From an uncultured Odoribacter sp. (GTDB taxonomy: Bacteria; Bacteroidota; Bacteroidia; Bacteroidales; Marinifilaceae): a DNA stretch of 64,000 nucleotides. This document shows, in pieces, positions 53,301 through 61,248 of this stretch. A model generated the notes under the pieces. It saw nothing but the letters and a program-made list of their open reading frames with translations. It was not told the DNA's origin and ran no database searches. The position numbers and the translations under genes were made by a program. The number at the start of each line of letters is the position of its first letter. Position 1 is the stretch's first letter. Location of the stretch: NCBI GenBank assembly GCA_900541415.1, contig UQJP01000013.1:43110-107109 (forward strand), read 5' to 3'.

Positions 53301-54203
53301 ATGTGGTTAATATTAGCATTCATTTCTGCCAGTCTGTTGGGACTATATGATGTGGTCAAAAAAATTTCATTAGATCATAACGCCGTTATTCCGGTACTGT
53401 TTTTGAACGTCTTTTTTTGCTGCATTCTCTTTCTTCCGGTCATTATTTTATCCTGGTTTTTCCCTCAAACCATACAAGGAACTCTTTTCTGGCTTCCTCC
53501 GATTCACGCCGCCGCTCACGGCCTGTTATTCTTAAAAGCTTTGATTGTTCTGGCTTCATGGATATTCGCTTATTTTTCATTAAAACACCTGCCGATCACA
53601 ATTGCTTCCCCGATCAAAGCCACTCAGCCGATACTCACTCTATTGGGAGCCATGCTGATTTTTGGAGAACGCCTGAATTTCTATCAATGGATAGGAGTAC
53701 TGATAGCTATCGTTTCTTTCTACCTGCTTTCCTGGTCGGGCAAAAAAGAAGGAATCAGCTTTACACACAACAAATGGATATATTTTATGGTGCTTGCCGT
53801 TGTCACAGGCTCATTGAGCGGGCTTTACGACAAGTTTCTCATGACTCGCCTCGACCGGATGAATGTACAGGTGTGGTATAATTTCTACCAGCTCTTTGTC
53901 ATGGGAATCATTCTGCTCGCCCTTTGGTATCCCAAACGGCATACGACGACCAAATTCCAGTGGAAAAATTCTATTCCGTTAATATCTTTACTATTAGTAC
54001 TGGCAGACTTTGCCTATTTCTATGCTCTAAGCTATGAAGACTCGATGATTTCCATCGTTTCACTGGTACGGCGTAGCGGAGTAGTGGTGTCTTTTGTCGC
54101 CGGAGCTTTCTGGTTCAAAGAAAAAAACCTGAAAATGAAATTTATCGATCTTTTATTAGTGCTGGTGGGGATGTATTTCATCTATTTAGGCTCAAAAATA
54201 TAA
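53301..54203 (+). CDS. EamA-domain drug/metabolite-type permease
   Basis: A 300-residue inner-membrane protein with about ten hydrophobic helices in two EamA repeats (about 1-135 and 155-300). The first repeat includes the typical PIKATQPILTLLGAMLIFGERLNFYQWIG segment split around Pro-Ile, and the second ends with FWFKEKNLKMKFIDLLLVLVGMYFIYLG. Members export metabolites or nucleotide sugars; the substrate is unknown. It has its own promoter and no operon partner. Confidence 0.88.
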   Translation: MWLILAFISASLLGLYDVVKKISLDHNAVIPVLFLNVFFCCILFLPVIILSWFFPQTIQGTLFWLPPIHAAAHGLLFLKALIVLASWIFAYFSLKHLPITIASPIKATQPILTLLGAMLIFGERLNFYQWIGVLIAIVSFYLLSWSGKKEGISFTHNKWIYFMVLAVVTGSLSGLYDKFLMTRLDRMNVQVWYNFYQLFVMGIILLALWYPKRHTTTKFQWKNSIPLISLLLVLADFAYFYALSYEDSMISIVSLVRRSGVVVSFVAGAFWFKEKNLKMKFIDLLLVLVGMYFIYLGSKI

Positions 54204-54333
54204 AACCGATAAGAACGGAAAGATTCCAAACCTCCTCCCCCCCCCTTTTTCCGGCAGTCAATCCCGGAGGCAATTTAAATTCCGGTAAATTACTTTCCGG
54301 ACACAGCAGGCTGTTTTATATCGGAATATTCTT

Positions 54334-55176
54334 TTAAAAGATAGAGCCGCCTGACGGTTTTATCACAAACCCTAAACGAGCATACCGACGGAAACTATCG
54401 TAGTGGATCATACTTTCTCCATACCCGTTGTTCAGTTGAAAATACAGGAATTGATTATCCTGACGAAATAACCGGAAAGCGATTCCTAATTGCCAGTTGG
54501 CATTAAAATTCCAACCTCCCCGTTTTACCATCAACACAGAACAGGAAAGCCTTCCGTTATCACTGTTATAAGTTCCGGCCAAATGCCCGATCCCGGAGTA
54601 ACGGCAAATATCCCTATTGTATTCAGACAACATCATAGGAATCCACACTTTCGCCTGCAAAGTATAATTATAGCTTATATGATATATTCCCATAAAAGTA
54701 ATCCGGTTCCAGCTACGCGACCAGATGCTGTCACGCCCATTCGATTCGTGCTCGAATTGAAGCATGGCACTCCCGATAATCCTGCCATCCGAAATAAAAT
54801 TTCTCCCCACCCCCAGCGTAGGATTATAATTTGTTTCCGTAAAAGGAGCAGAACTGCGATATATAGCCCAAAACGATTTTTGAGTATAGGTCAGAAAAGT
54901 ATACAAACGGTAAGGCAGCAATTTGCGATACAAGCGGTGTCGCAGGCTGACCTGGAATTTTGCATCCGAATTATACTTCGTAATTTTTCCTCCTGTGAAA
55001 CTGGTTCCGGTGATGATGTAGTTATCTTTATAGATTGTAAAAGCCGGAATGTTGCCTGACGCCTGCATCACACTGTCCTCCGGCTGAAGAAAACGGCGAA
55101 TTGCATTTTGCTGGGCATTTATTTCCACCCCAACCATCACCAACAACAATAAACAAAATAATCTTGTCCCTATCAT
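54334..55176 (-). CDS. pldA: Outer-membrane phospholipase A
   Basis: A 280-residue barrel enzyme (OMPLA) with a signal peptide (cut after INA, about residue 21). The catalytic triad matches E. coli OMPLA with a one-residue shift: H143 and S145 in FEHESNGR and N157 in SRSWNR. It hydrolyses phospholipids misplaced in the outer leaflet and is activated by dimerisation and calcium. The barrel ends with GFVIKPSGGSIF, with terminal Phe. It is a monocistronic gene. Confidence 0.93.
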   Translation of the reverse strand: MIGTRLFCLLLLVMVGVEINAQQNAIRRFLQPEDSVMQASGNIPAFTIYKDNYIITGTSFTGGKITKYNSDAKFQVSLRHRLYRKLLPYRLYTFLTYTQKSFWAIYRSSAPFTETNYNPTLGVGRNFISDGRIIGSAMLQFEHESNGRDSIWSRSWNRITFMGIYHISYNYTLQAKVWIPMMLSEYNRDICRYSGIGHLAGTYNSDNGRLSCSVLMVKRGGWNFNANWQLGIAFRLFRQDNQFLYFQLNNGYGESMIHYDSFRRYARLGFVIKPSGGSIF

Positions 55177-55274
55177 CTTCCGGATATATCTTAATAATAT
55201 TCTGCAAGTTTACGTTTTCACTACCGGAAAGTTCCTGCCCGGCAAAACCACGATATTCGTAAACATAAATTCCC

Positions 55275-55305
55275 TTGCGTTTATCTCGCAACTTAGCTAT
55301 CTTTG
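55275..55305 (+). promoter_or_regulatory. Promoter of the DUF2027-Smr gene
   Basis: TTG at 55275-55277 and TATCTTTG at 55298-55305, with 20 bases between, form a complete promoter about 100 bases before the ATG. Confidence 0.6.
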
Positions 55306-55407
55306 TACTAAATCCGCAAGGGATTGAAAACAGCAGCACCTATACGCGAATAACCTGCCGTCCACACCTGCGGATCGAATACATTTACCATTTTTAGACT
55401 CAAAGCT

Positions 55408-56418
55408 ATGGACATCAGAATCGGCGATATTGTAAGATTTATTTCAGAAAAACTCGAAGGGAAAGTCACAGGAATTATCGACACCACAACAGTCAACGTA
55501 TACTGTGACGAGTATGGATTTGAAATCCCGGCATCTATCACCGATTTAGTTGTGATCCGCTCCGATTTCAAGGTTTCTGCACAACAGGCAGACACGGAAA
55601 AAACACACCCACAGCAGCAAAAAGCCGTTATGATGCAATCGGCCGACACAGTATATCTCGCAATTGTTCCTGAAAATTTCAACAACCTGAACGACTCCCG
55701 CTATGAGTTATTCATTGTGAACGATACAGCCCAGACCTGTCTTTATACGGTATCCGCTTTTAACGGAGAAAAATATTCCGGTCTCATTGCAGGCAACTGC
55801 AATCCCGACACGGCCTCACCCATCGGGACATATACACTGAAAGAGATCGACAACCAATTGAAAGCCTTAAACATTCAGGTCATTTTCTTTCAAAAGGGAA
55901 CAACGATCCCTAAAGCAGCTATCGACACACAAATCAAATTAAATCCGGTAAATCTTTGTAAATCTGTATCTTATAAACACAGTAAATGGTTTGAAGGAAT
56001 TTCTTTATTACGCCCCTTAGACAAAGAAAACATTCTGAAAGCAGAAATCGACGAAAAGCAATTGAAACAAGCCATTCAGGAAAAAAAGACAGCGGCAGCC
56101 GAAGACGCCCCACGTCCTCCTAAACAATTCGTGGGAAACATCCTGGAAGTCGATCTGCACATCAGCCAATTACTTGAAACGACAGCCGGAATGGAAAACA
56201 AGGACATGCTGGAATACCAAATGGACGTTTTTCATAAAACTCTCGAAGAATATAAGCTGCGTAGAGGGCAAAAAATTGTGTTTATCCACGGGAAAGGTGA
56301 CGGAATACTCCGTCAAAGGATTTTGTGGGAATTACAAACCAAATACAAGCGTTTTCAACATCAGGATGCCTCGTTCAAGCAATACGGTTACGGAGCGACA
56401 ATGGTCACCATTAAATAA
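55408..56418 (+). CDS. DUF2027 domain protein with C-terminal Smr nuclease-like domain
   Basis: A 336-residue cytoplasmic protein. The N-terminal DUF2027 part (MDIRIGDIVRFISEKLEGKV) resembles the Bacteroidetes-specific family. A middle domain (~85-210) follows. The Smr domain (about 250-336) has VDLHISQL with the DLH motif, HGKGDGILR and the terminal GATMVTIK strand. Smr domains cut or bind branched DNA or structured RNA. The combination is typical of Bacteroidetes and its job is not established. A strong hairpin terminator follows. Confidence 0.87.
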   Translation: MDIRIGDIVRFISEKLEGKVTGIIDTTTVNVYCDEYGFEIPASITDLVVIRSDFKVSAQQADTEKTHPQQQKAVMMQSADTVYLAIVPENFNNLNDSRYELFIVNDTAQTCLYTVSAFNGEKYSGLIAGNCNPDTASPIGTYTLKEIDNQLKALNIQVIFFQKGTTIPKAAIDTQIKLNPVNLCKSVSYKHSKWFEGISLLRPLDKENILKAEIDEKQLKQAIQEKKTAAAEDAPRPPKQFVGNILEVDLHISQLLETTAGMENKDMLEYQMDVFHKTLEEYKLRRGQKIVFIHGKGDGILRQRILWELQTKYKRFQHQDASFKQYGYGATMVTIK

Positions 56419-56500
56419 GAAAAGGAACGGCGAATATCTAAAACAATTGTTCCCGGTATTCCCCCTTCCGGAAACATCCGGTACATTCCGCTTTGCGATA

Positions 56501-56541
56501 AAAATAATCCCGCTTCTTTATGTGGAAGCGGGATTATTTTT
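56501..56541. terminator. Bidirectional terminator between DUF2027-Smr and trxB
   Basis: A perfect 15-bp stem (56501-56515 with 56526-56540) and a 10-base loop, with T on one side and A on the other, serving both converging genes. Confidence 0.92.
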
Positions 56542-56557
56542 CATATTAAAAAAACAT

Positions 56558-57514
56558 TTATTCCAATTCTATGATATAACGTTCCGCATCAATAGCAGCC
56601 CGGCAACCTGTTCCGGCAGAAGTAATCCCCTGGCGGTACACGGAATCCATAACATCCCCGGCAGCAAACACACCCGGCACATTCGTGCGGGTTGAAGCAC
56701 CTTCAGTGATGATATACCCTTGCTCGTCTACACGGATAAAATCTTTAAAGACCTCCGAGTTAGGATGATGCCCGATAGCCAGGAAAAAACCGTCGATCTT
56801 TATATCCCGCTCACATTCATCCGGCTGCCCCATACGATAAAGTAAACGGGCTCCTTCCAGCCCCATATCCGTACCGTAAAGCTCTATCGTATTATGTTCG
56901 AACAATACCTCGATATTTTCACTCTTAAACACTCTTTCCTGCATTGCTTTTGAAGCCCGCAAATAGTTTTTACGAACAATCAGATAAACTTTCCGGCATA
57001 ACCCGGCCAAATAGGTAGCTTCTTCACAGGCGGTATCCCCTCCGCCAACCACAGCCACATCTTTACCCCGGTAGAAAAATCCGTCACAGGTGGCACAGGC
57101 ACTCACACCGAGTCCCCTGAATTTCTCTTCGGAAGGCAACCCCAGATATTTTGCAGAAGCCCCTGTGGCTATAATCACCGTATCGGCCTCTATTTGCTTA
57201 GAATCGTCAATCGTCAATTTATGTGGACGACCAGAAAAATCGACATGCGTCACAATCCCAAAACGAATATCCGTTCCGAAACGCTCCGCCTGTACCCGCA
57301 TATCTTCCATCAGCACAGGTCCTGTCACCCCTTCGGGATAACCCGGAAAATTTTCAACTTCCGTTGTAGTCGTCAATTGCCCTCCCATTTGCAAACCTGT
57401 ATACAGCACAGGTTTCAGATTGGCCCGCGCAGCATAAATAGCCGCAGTATAACCGGCTGGCCCTGACCCAATGATAACACACTTTATTTTTTCTGTAACA
57501 TTTGTTTCTGACAT
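56558..57514 (-). CDS. trxB: Thioredoxin reductase
   Basis: A 318-residue low-molecular-weight flavoenzyme that reduces thioredoxin with NADPH. FAD motif GSGPAGYTAAIYAAR, redox-active C140-AT-C143 (ACATCDGFF), NADPH motif GGGDTACEEATYL and the FAD C-terminal GVFAAGDV are all present. The -7 element is at 57609-57616 on the minus strand. It probably works with the thioredoxin at 39563-39925. Confidence 0.97.
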   Translation of the reverse strand: MSETNVTEKIKCVIIGSGPAGYTAAIYAARANLKPVLYTGLQMGGQLTTTTEVENFPGYPEGVTGPVLMEDMRVQAERFGTDIRFGIVTHVDFSGRPHKLTIDDSKQIEADTVIIATGASAKYLGLPSEEKFRGLGVSACATCDGFFYRGKDVAVVGGGDTACEEATYLAGLCRKVYLIVRKNYLRASKAMQERVFKSENIEVLFEHNTIELYGTDMGLEGARLLYRMGQPDECERDIKIDGFFLAIGHHPNSEVFKDFIRVDEQGYIITEGASTRTNVPGVFAAGDVMDSVYRQGITSAGTGCRAAIDAERYIIELE

Positions 57515-57919
57515 AATCTTGATTTTAACTTTCTATCTTATAAACTGAAAACCTCTTTTATAAACAACAATAAATAAATACTTTTGTCATTATATCGGTT
57601 CTGATTTACAAAGTTATCAATTTTCAAGTTTATTCCCATACATTCTATTACACCTACGGTTAAAAAAAAGTTAAACCAAATTTTATGAAGCAGCTAAACA
57701 GAAAAAAAGGATATATCCAAAATTGGAAGCACATAAAAATCAAAAGAGTTATCATATATTTGCTCAAAAATATACAATAACTCTCATGAACAACTCTTGT
57801 GCAACTTCCTCTGGTAATTAATCAGCGAAAAGGAAAGCACAAAATCAATTAAATGAAGTACTTGGCGGTGCTCTCACATAATATTACAATAAATTAATAA
57901 AAAAATAATAGTTTATAGT

Positions 57920-57927
57920 TATATTTG
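57920..57927 (+). promoter_or_regulatory. -7 element for the HTH gene
   Basis: TATATTTG matches TAnnTTTG, 83 bases before the HTH gene's ATG and directly upstream of the attenuator-like structure. Confidence 0.5.
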
Positions 57928-57943
57928 TATACAACCACATGAC

Positions 57944-57994
57944 AAAAATAGTCCAAATTTGGACAAAAACAAATAAGTGTGGGACTATTTTTTT
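57944..57994 (+). promoter_or_regulatory. Nested palindrome and terminator-like hairpin before the HTH gene
   Basis: AAAAATAGTCC (57944-57954) pairs perfectly with GGACTATTTTT (57982-57992) and is followed by T residues, like an intrinsic terminator. The inner perfect palindrome GTCCAAATTTGGAC (57951-57964) shares bases with the first arm, so the two folds exclude each other. It may be an operator for the repressor, an attenuator, or both. Confidence 0.5.
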
Positions 57995-58010
57995 CTAAAC
58001 ACCAAAAAAA

Positions 58011-58487
58011 ATGACGACAGAGCCAACAACACCAGAATTTCGGGAACGCCTGGTGAAAACAATAAGGGAAAAAGGATTTAACGAATCCCGACTTGCGAAA
58101 AAAACAGGCATATCCCCGTCTACTATTGCGAATTATCGGAATGGAGTGACTCAACCGGATAAAACTAAACTAAGAATTATTTGCCAGGAACTGGGTGTCA
58201 GTGTAGAATGGATGCTAACGGGAATCGAGGACGAACACATGACCAGCGAAAACACACCCGGTTATAAAAAAGCCGATCAATTTATTCTTTCGGATTCGGG
58301 CATTGAAGCAATGTATAGTTTAGCATTGGAAATGCATGGCCTAAAAGACACGTTAAAAGAGTCTATAAAGGAAATCGTCAGGGAGGTACAGAAAGAATGC
58401 CAAAACGATACGGCCAGGCAATACGCTGAACTAAGGCAGGAAATCACAACTTTAAGAAAAGCACTCGAAAAACAAAATAAAGGATAA
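58011..58487 (+). CDS. HTH-type transcriptional regulator with C-terminal coiled coil
   Basis: A 158-residue regulator. An XRE/Cro-type helix-turn-helix spans residues ~5-65 (LAKKTGISPSTIANYRNGVTQPD), followed by the common linker WMLTGIED. The C-terminal ~70 residues form a charged coiled coil (EIVREVQKECQND...LRQEITTLRKALEKQ), probably for dimerisation. It resembles small phage-type repressors, but no phage genes are near. The upstream palindrome at 57951-57964 is a likely binding site, which would make it autoregulated. Confidence 0.85.
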   Translation: MTTEPTTPEFRERLVKTIREKGFNESRLAKKTGISPSTIANYRNGVTQPDKTKLRIICQELGVSVEWMLTGIEDEHMTSENTPGYKKADQFILSDSGIEAMYSLALEMHGLKDTLKESIKEIVREVQKECQNDTARQYAELRQEITTLRKALEKQNKG

Positions 58488-58501
58488 TCATTTTCTATCA
58501 T

Positions 58502-58531
58502 AAAAAAGAGCCGGTTAAGCCGGCTCTTTTC
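58502..58531. terminator. Terminator after the HTH gene
   Basis: A perfect 11-bp stem (58504-58514 with 58520-58530) with A and T flanks, usable in both directions between converging genes. Confidence 0.9.
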
Positions 58532-58550
58532 ATTGACATCCAAGTCATTA

Positions 58551-59075
58551 TCATTGTCTAAAAGAATTAACAAAAGATTTGGCATCATCCCCGTAATAAC
58601 AAACCACAGGAGTAACAGCCTCATAGCTATACGGCACATATTCGGCAACCTGCACGGCAGCAAACCGCTGATCGTCTGAAACCATCGCTTCCACCCTTAC
58701 CCCTGAATCTTTCTTACGTTTCATCTGTTTGAAATCTTCAAATCTCTTCATCTCGATGCAGGTCTGCAAAGCATCGCTTTCATGCACATCGAAATACAAT
58801 GTCATTTCTTTCAGTTTGCTATTCGTAGGTTTAAAAATCCAACAGGAACGGCTTACAAATAACTTAACAATTCCTCCTAAAAATAACATAGCTGCCACAG
58901 TAAACAAAAAAGAAGGCCATGAAGCATTGGGATCTTCGCTTCCCATTCCAACCACAACTAAAATAACAGCTATAATAATTAAAGCAATAGCAACCAATGA
59001 AATTTTTCCTTTTTTTACTACTTCCTGATTGGTTACATTTTCTATATCTTCCTGAATTGTTTTAAACTTTTCCAT
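58551..59075 (-). CDS. Hypothetical membrane protein, 174 residues
   Basis: I do not recognise this protein. A short cytoplasmic N-terminus is followed by two hydrophobic helices (about 25-45 and 58-75). A soluble C-terminal domain of ~95 residues contains HESDALQTCIEMKRFEDFKQ and ends with Tyr-rich strands (AEYVPYSYEAVTPVVCYYG). The start at 59075 (MEKFKT) is taken; an ATG three codons upstream is possible. It converges on the HTH gene, with the shared terminator between. Confidence 0.65.
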   Translation of the reverse strand: MEKFKTIQEDIENVTNQEVVKKGKISLVAIALIIIAVILVVVGMGSEDPNASWPSFLFTVAAMLFLGGIVKLFVSRSCWIFKPTNSKLKEMTLYFDVHESDALQTCIEMKRFEDFKQMKRKKDSGVRVEAMVSDDQRFAAVQVAEYVPYSYEAVTPVVCYYGDDAKSFVNSFRQ

Positions 59076-59186
59076 AATCGTCATTTTTTATATTACATAC
59101 ATACAAATACACCGCTACCACAACGTAACGGCAAAATTCAAAAACACTTAAACAGGTAACCCTAAAGTTACCACTTGTATAAAATA

Positions 59187-59600
59187 TCAAATGACGATTT
59201 TACGCAAAGCATAGATGTAATAACCACCCGATTTCAAAAGGGCAGAATGCTCCTGCGTATGGTAAAGAGATTTTTTATATAAATCTGTCTGCAAAACACC
59301 TTTTTCGGCGGTCAGATAGATAAAAAGTTTATCGAAAGAAAATCCCGCCGGACGATACCGTCTCACCGAATTATGGTTGAAATTAGAGGGATTTGCAACG
59401 GTTACGTCTGCATAACTATTGGCAGCGATACATACCGTGATACAAGGGTCTGCTGCCGGGATCGCCATCAATTCATGGGCTTTCCCTTCCTGCTCCTGTG
59501 CCACAGGCTGACTTTCTGTAAAGACATAAGTTTCACCTTTTGCTCCGGAAACCAAAACAATAGCTAAAAAAAATACAATATACAGAAAAAATTGCTTCAT
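59187..59600 (-). CDS. Hypothetical secreted protein, 137 residues
   Basis: I do not recognise this protein. The start at 59600 (MKQFFLYIVFFLAIVLVSGAKG) gives a signal peptide; the longer frame to 59675 overlaps the -7 element at 59622-59629. The mature part is ~115 residues with a central ADPCITVCIAANSYADVTV segment whose two cysteines may form a disulfide, and a Tyr-rich C-terminal strand (GGYYIYALRKIVI). This looks like a small beta-sandwich. No operon partner is clear. Confidence 0.65.
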   Translation of the reverse strand: MKQFFLYIVFFLAIVLVSGAKGETYVFTESQPVAQEQEGKAHELMAIPAADPCITVCIAANSYADVTVANPSNFNHNSVRRYRPAGFSFDKLFIYLTAEKGVLQTDLYKKSLYHTQEHSALLKSGGYYIYALRKIVI

Positions 59601-59621
59601 TTTTATCTCGATATACCCGTA

Positions 59622-59629
59622 CAAAGATA
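59622..59629 (-). promoter_or_regulatory. -7 element for the 137-residue secreted protein gene
   Basis: On the minus strand TATCTTTG. It lies 22 bases before the ATG at 59600 and rules out the longer reading frame. Confidence 0.5.
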
Positions 59630-59751
59630 TACATTTTCTTTGAGTATGATACGTCGCCAACAAAGAATTATACAAATTCTCCTTTTTATTTCATTAAACT
59701 AAATCCCCCGACATTCCGTAAAATTTTACTCACCCGACATCCTGAAGCAGT

Positions 59752-61170
59752 ATGACGACACTTATTATTATTATTTTTATTATAGGCTATATTCTCATCG
59801 CTTTGTCTGAGACCATCGGTATCAACAAAGCAGCTATCGCCCTACTTTTAGGGGTAATCTTGTGGACGCTGTATATTTTTTCCGGAGTATCCCTGATAAC
59901 AGGAGCTTCTCCGGTATCATTCCACGAATTTATCCAGTCCACCCCCGGAATCGGTCAATATTCTCCGGCACAGCAAGCCATAAAATATGTATCCGGATTA
60001 AAAATCATAGATGCATTGGGTAATACGGCCGAAATTCTATTCTATTTATTAGGGGCAATGACCATTGTGGAAATGATCGACCAGCATGGAGGATTCTCCG
60101 GAATCACGAATCTCATAAAGACCCGTAATAAAAAGAAATTACTGTGGATTGTGGCCCTACTGACCTTTTTCATGTCTTCCGTATTGGATAATATGACTTC
60201 GGCCATCGTTATGATGACCTTGCTTCAAAAACTATTGACCGACCAGAAAGAACGCTGGTTTTTCGGTAGTATCGTCATCATTGCTGCCAATGCGGGGGGC
60301 GTATGGACACCCATCGGAGATATTACGACGATCATGCTGTGGATCAACAATAACATTACTTCCGGCGCAATCATGAAAAGCCTGCTGATTCCCGGATTAA
60401 TATCACTGATCCTACCTACCTGGATCGTTGCCGCCACCCTAAAAAGACAACCTCTTTCTCCGGCTCCGGCACAAACGAATTCTGCAAACTCTGTCAATTG
60501 GCTCAATATGCGGGAACGTAATACGATACTAATTTTAGGATTACTCTGTTTATTACTGGTTCCGGTATTTAAATTATTAACCAACCTGCCTCCGTTTATG
60601 GGAATATTGTTCACTTTAGGAATAGCCTGGATATACACGGAAGTGTTATATAACCGAAAAAACTATATCCCGGCCGGCCAGCAATACAGAATCCCTTACA
60701 TCCTATCAAAGATAGACTTCTCCACCATCCTGTTTTTTCTCGGTATCCTGATGGCTGTCGGAGCTCTCGAGGCAATAGGCGTTTTAGGAAATATCACAGG
60801 TTTCCTTAATGCCAAAATCCACAATATATACTTCATTAACGTTATCATCGGTTTCCTATCGTCTGTCATCGATAATGTTCCTTTGGTTGCAGCGGTAATG
60901 GGTATGTACCCCGTTGTCAGTCCGGAAACCCTTTCCTCTTTACCGGATGCGGGTTACCTGGCGAATTTTGTGCAAAACGGCAAATTTTGGGAATTAACCG
61001 CTTATTGCGCCGGAGCCGGAGGAAGCCTCCTCATCATAGGCTCGGCCGCCGGAGTTGTGGTGATGGGATTGGAAAAGATCAGTTTCACCTGGTATTTAAA
61101 ACACATCACCTGGATCACACTCACAGGTTTTTTAGCCGGAATCGGAGTTTACTATTTATTAAACCTGTAA
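59752..61170 (+). CDS. nhaD: NhaD-type sodium/proton antiporter
   Basis: A 472-residue inner-membrane transporter of the ion-transporter superfamily with about 11-12 hydrophobic helices. Marks are LSETIGINKAAIALLLG at the start, the repeated SSVLDNMTSAIVMMTLL and SSVIDNVPLVAAVMG motifs in the two inverted repeats, NAGGVWTPIGDITTIMLW and AGAGGSLLIIGSAAGVVVMG. It exchanges Na+ for H+, relevant to a bacterium that may use sodium-pumping enzymes. No partner gene is evident. Confidence 0.92.
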   Translation: MTTLIIIIFIIGYILIALSETIGINKAAIALLLGVILWTLYIFSGVSLITGASPVSFHEFIQSTPGIGQYSPAQQAIKYVSGLKIIDALGNTAEILFYLLGAMTIVEMIDQHGGFSGITNLIKTRNKKKLLWIVALLTFFMSSVLDNMTSAIVMMTLLQKLLTDQKERWFFGSIVIIAANAGGVWTPIGDITTIMLWINNNITSGAIMKSLLIPGLISLILPTWIVAATLKRQPLSPAPAQTNSANSVNWLNMRERNTILILGLLCLLLVPVFKLLTNLPPFMGILFTLGIAWIYTEVLYNRKNYIPAGQQYRIPYILSKIDFSTILFFLGILMAVGALEAIGVLGNITGFLNAKIHNIYFINVIIGFLSSVIDNVPLVAAVMGMYPVVSPETLSSLPDAGYLANFVQNGKFWELTAYCAGAGGSLLIIGSAAGVVVMGLEKISFTWYLKHITWITLTGFLAGIGVYYLLNL

Positions 61171-61215
61171 AATTTCTTTTTATAAGCCTGGTTTCCTTAT
61201 TTCGTCCCAAAGCTT

Positions 61216-61223
61216 TACCTTTG
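61216..61223 (+). promoter_or_regulatory. -7 element for the THUMP-like methyltransferase gene
   Basis: TACCTTTG matches TAnnTTTG and lies 25 bases before the ATG at 61249. Confidence 0.5.
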
Positions 61224-61248
61224 TAACCTCATCAGGCAAGGAAACACG

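Larger units (their letters stand above)
57515..58010. other. Long AT-rich region between trxB and the HTH gene
   Basis: About 500 bases with no convincing gene. It contains the minus-strand -7 element of trxB (57609-57616), a + strand -7 element at 57755-57762, very short frames of 11 and 14 codons at 57787 and 57855, another -7 element at 57920-57927 and the nested palindrome and hairpin at 57944-57994. A short untranslated RNA from 57768 to ~57994 is possible. Confidence 0.4.

Noticed and set aside
54237..54245. Run of nine C in the EamA-pldA intergenic region
   Set aside because: A homopolymer can signal phase variation, but it lies between genes and not in a promoter spacer I can identify, so I saw no function.
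54490..55059. 189-codon open frame on the + strand
   Set aside because: Antisense to pldA, whose catalytic triad shows the other strand is the true gene.
56174..56695. 173-codon open frame on the + strand
   Set aside because: Overlaps the Smr domain in another frame, then crosses the terminator and antisense of trxB.
57787..57899. Two very short frames (11 and 14 codons)
   Set aside because: Too short to support as genes and without conserved features; mentioned only within the intergenic region.
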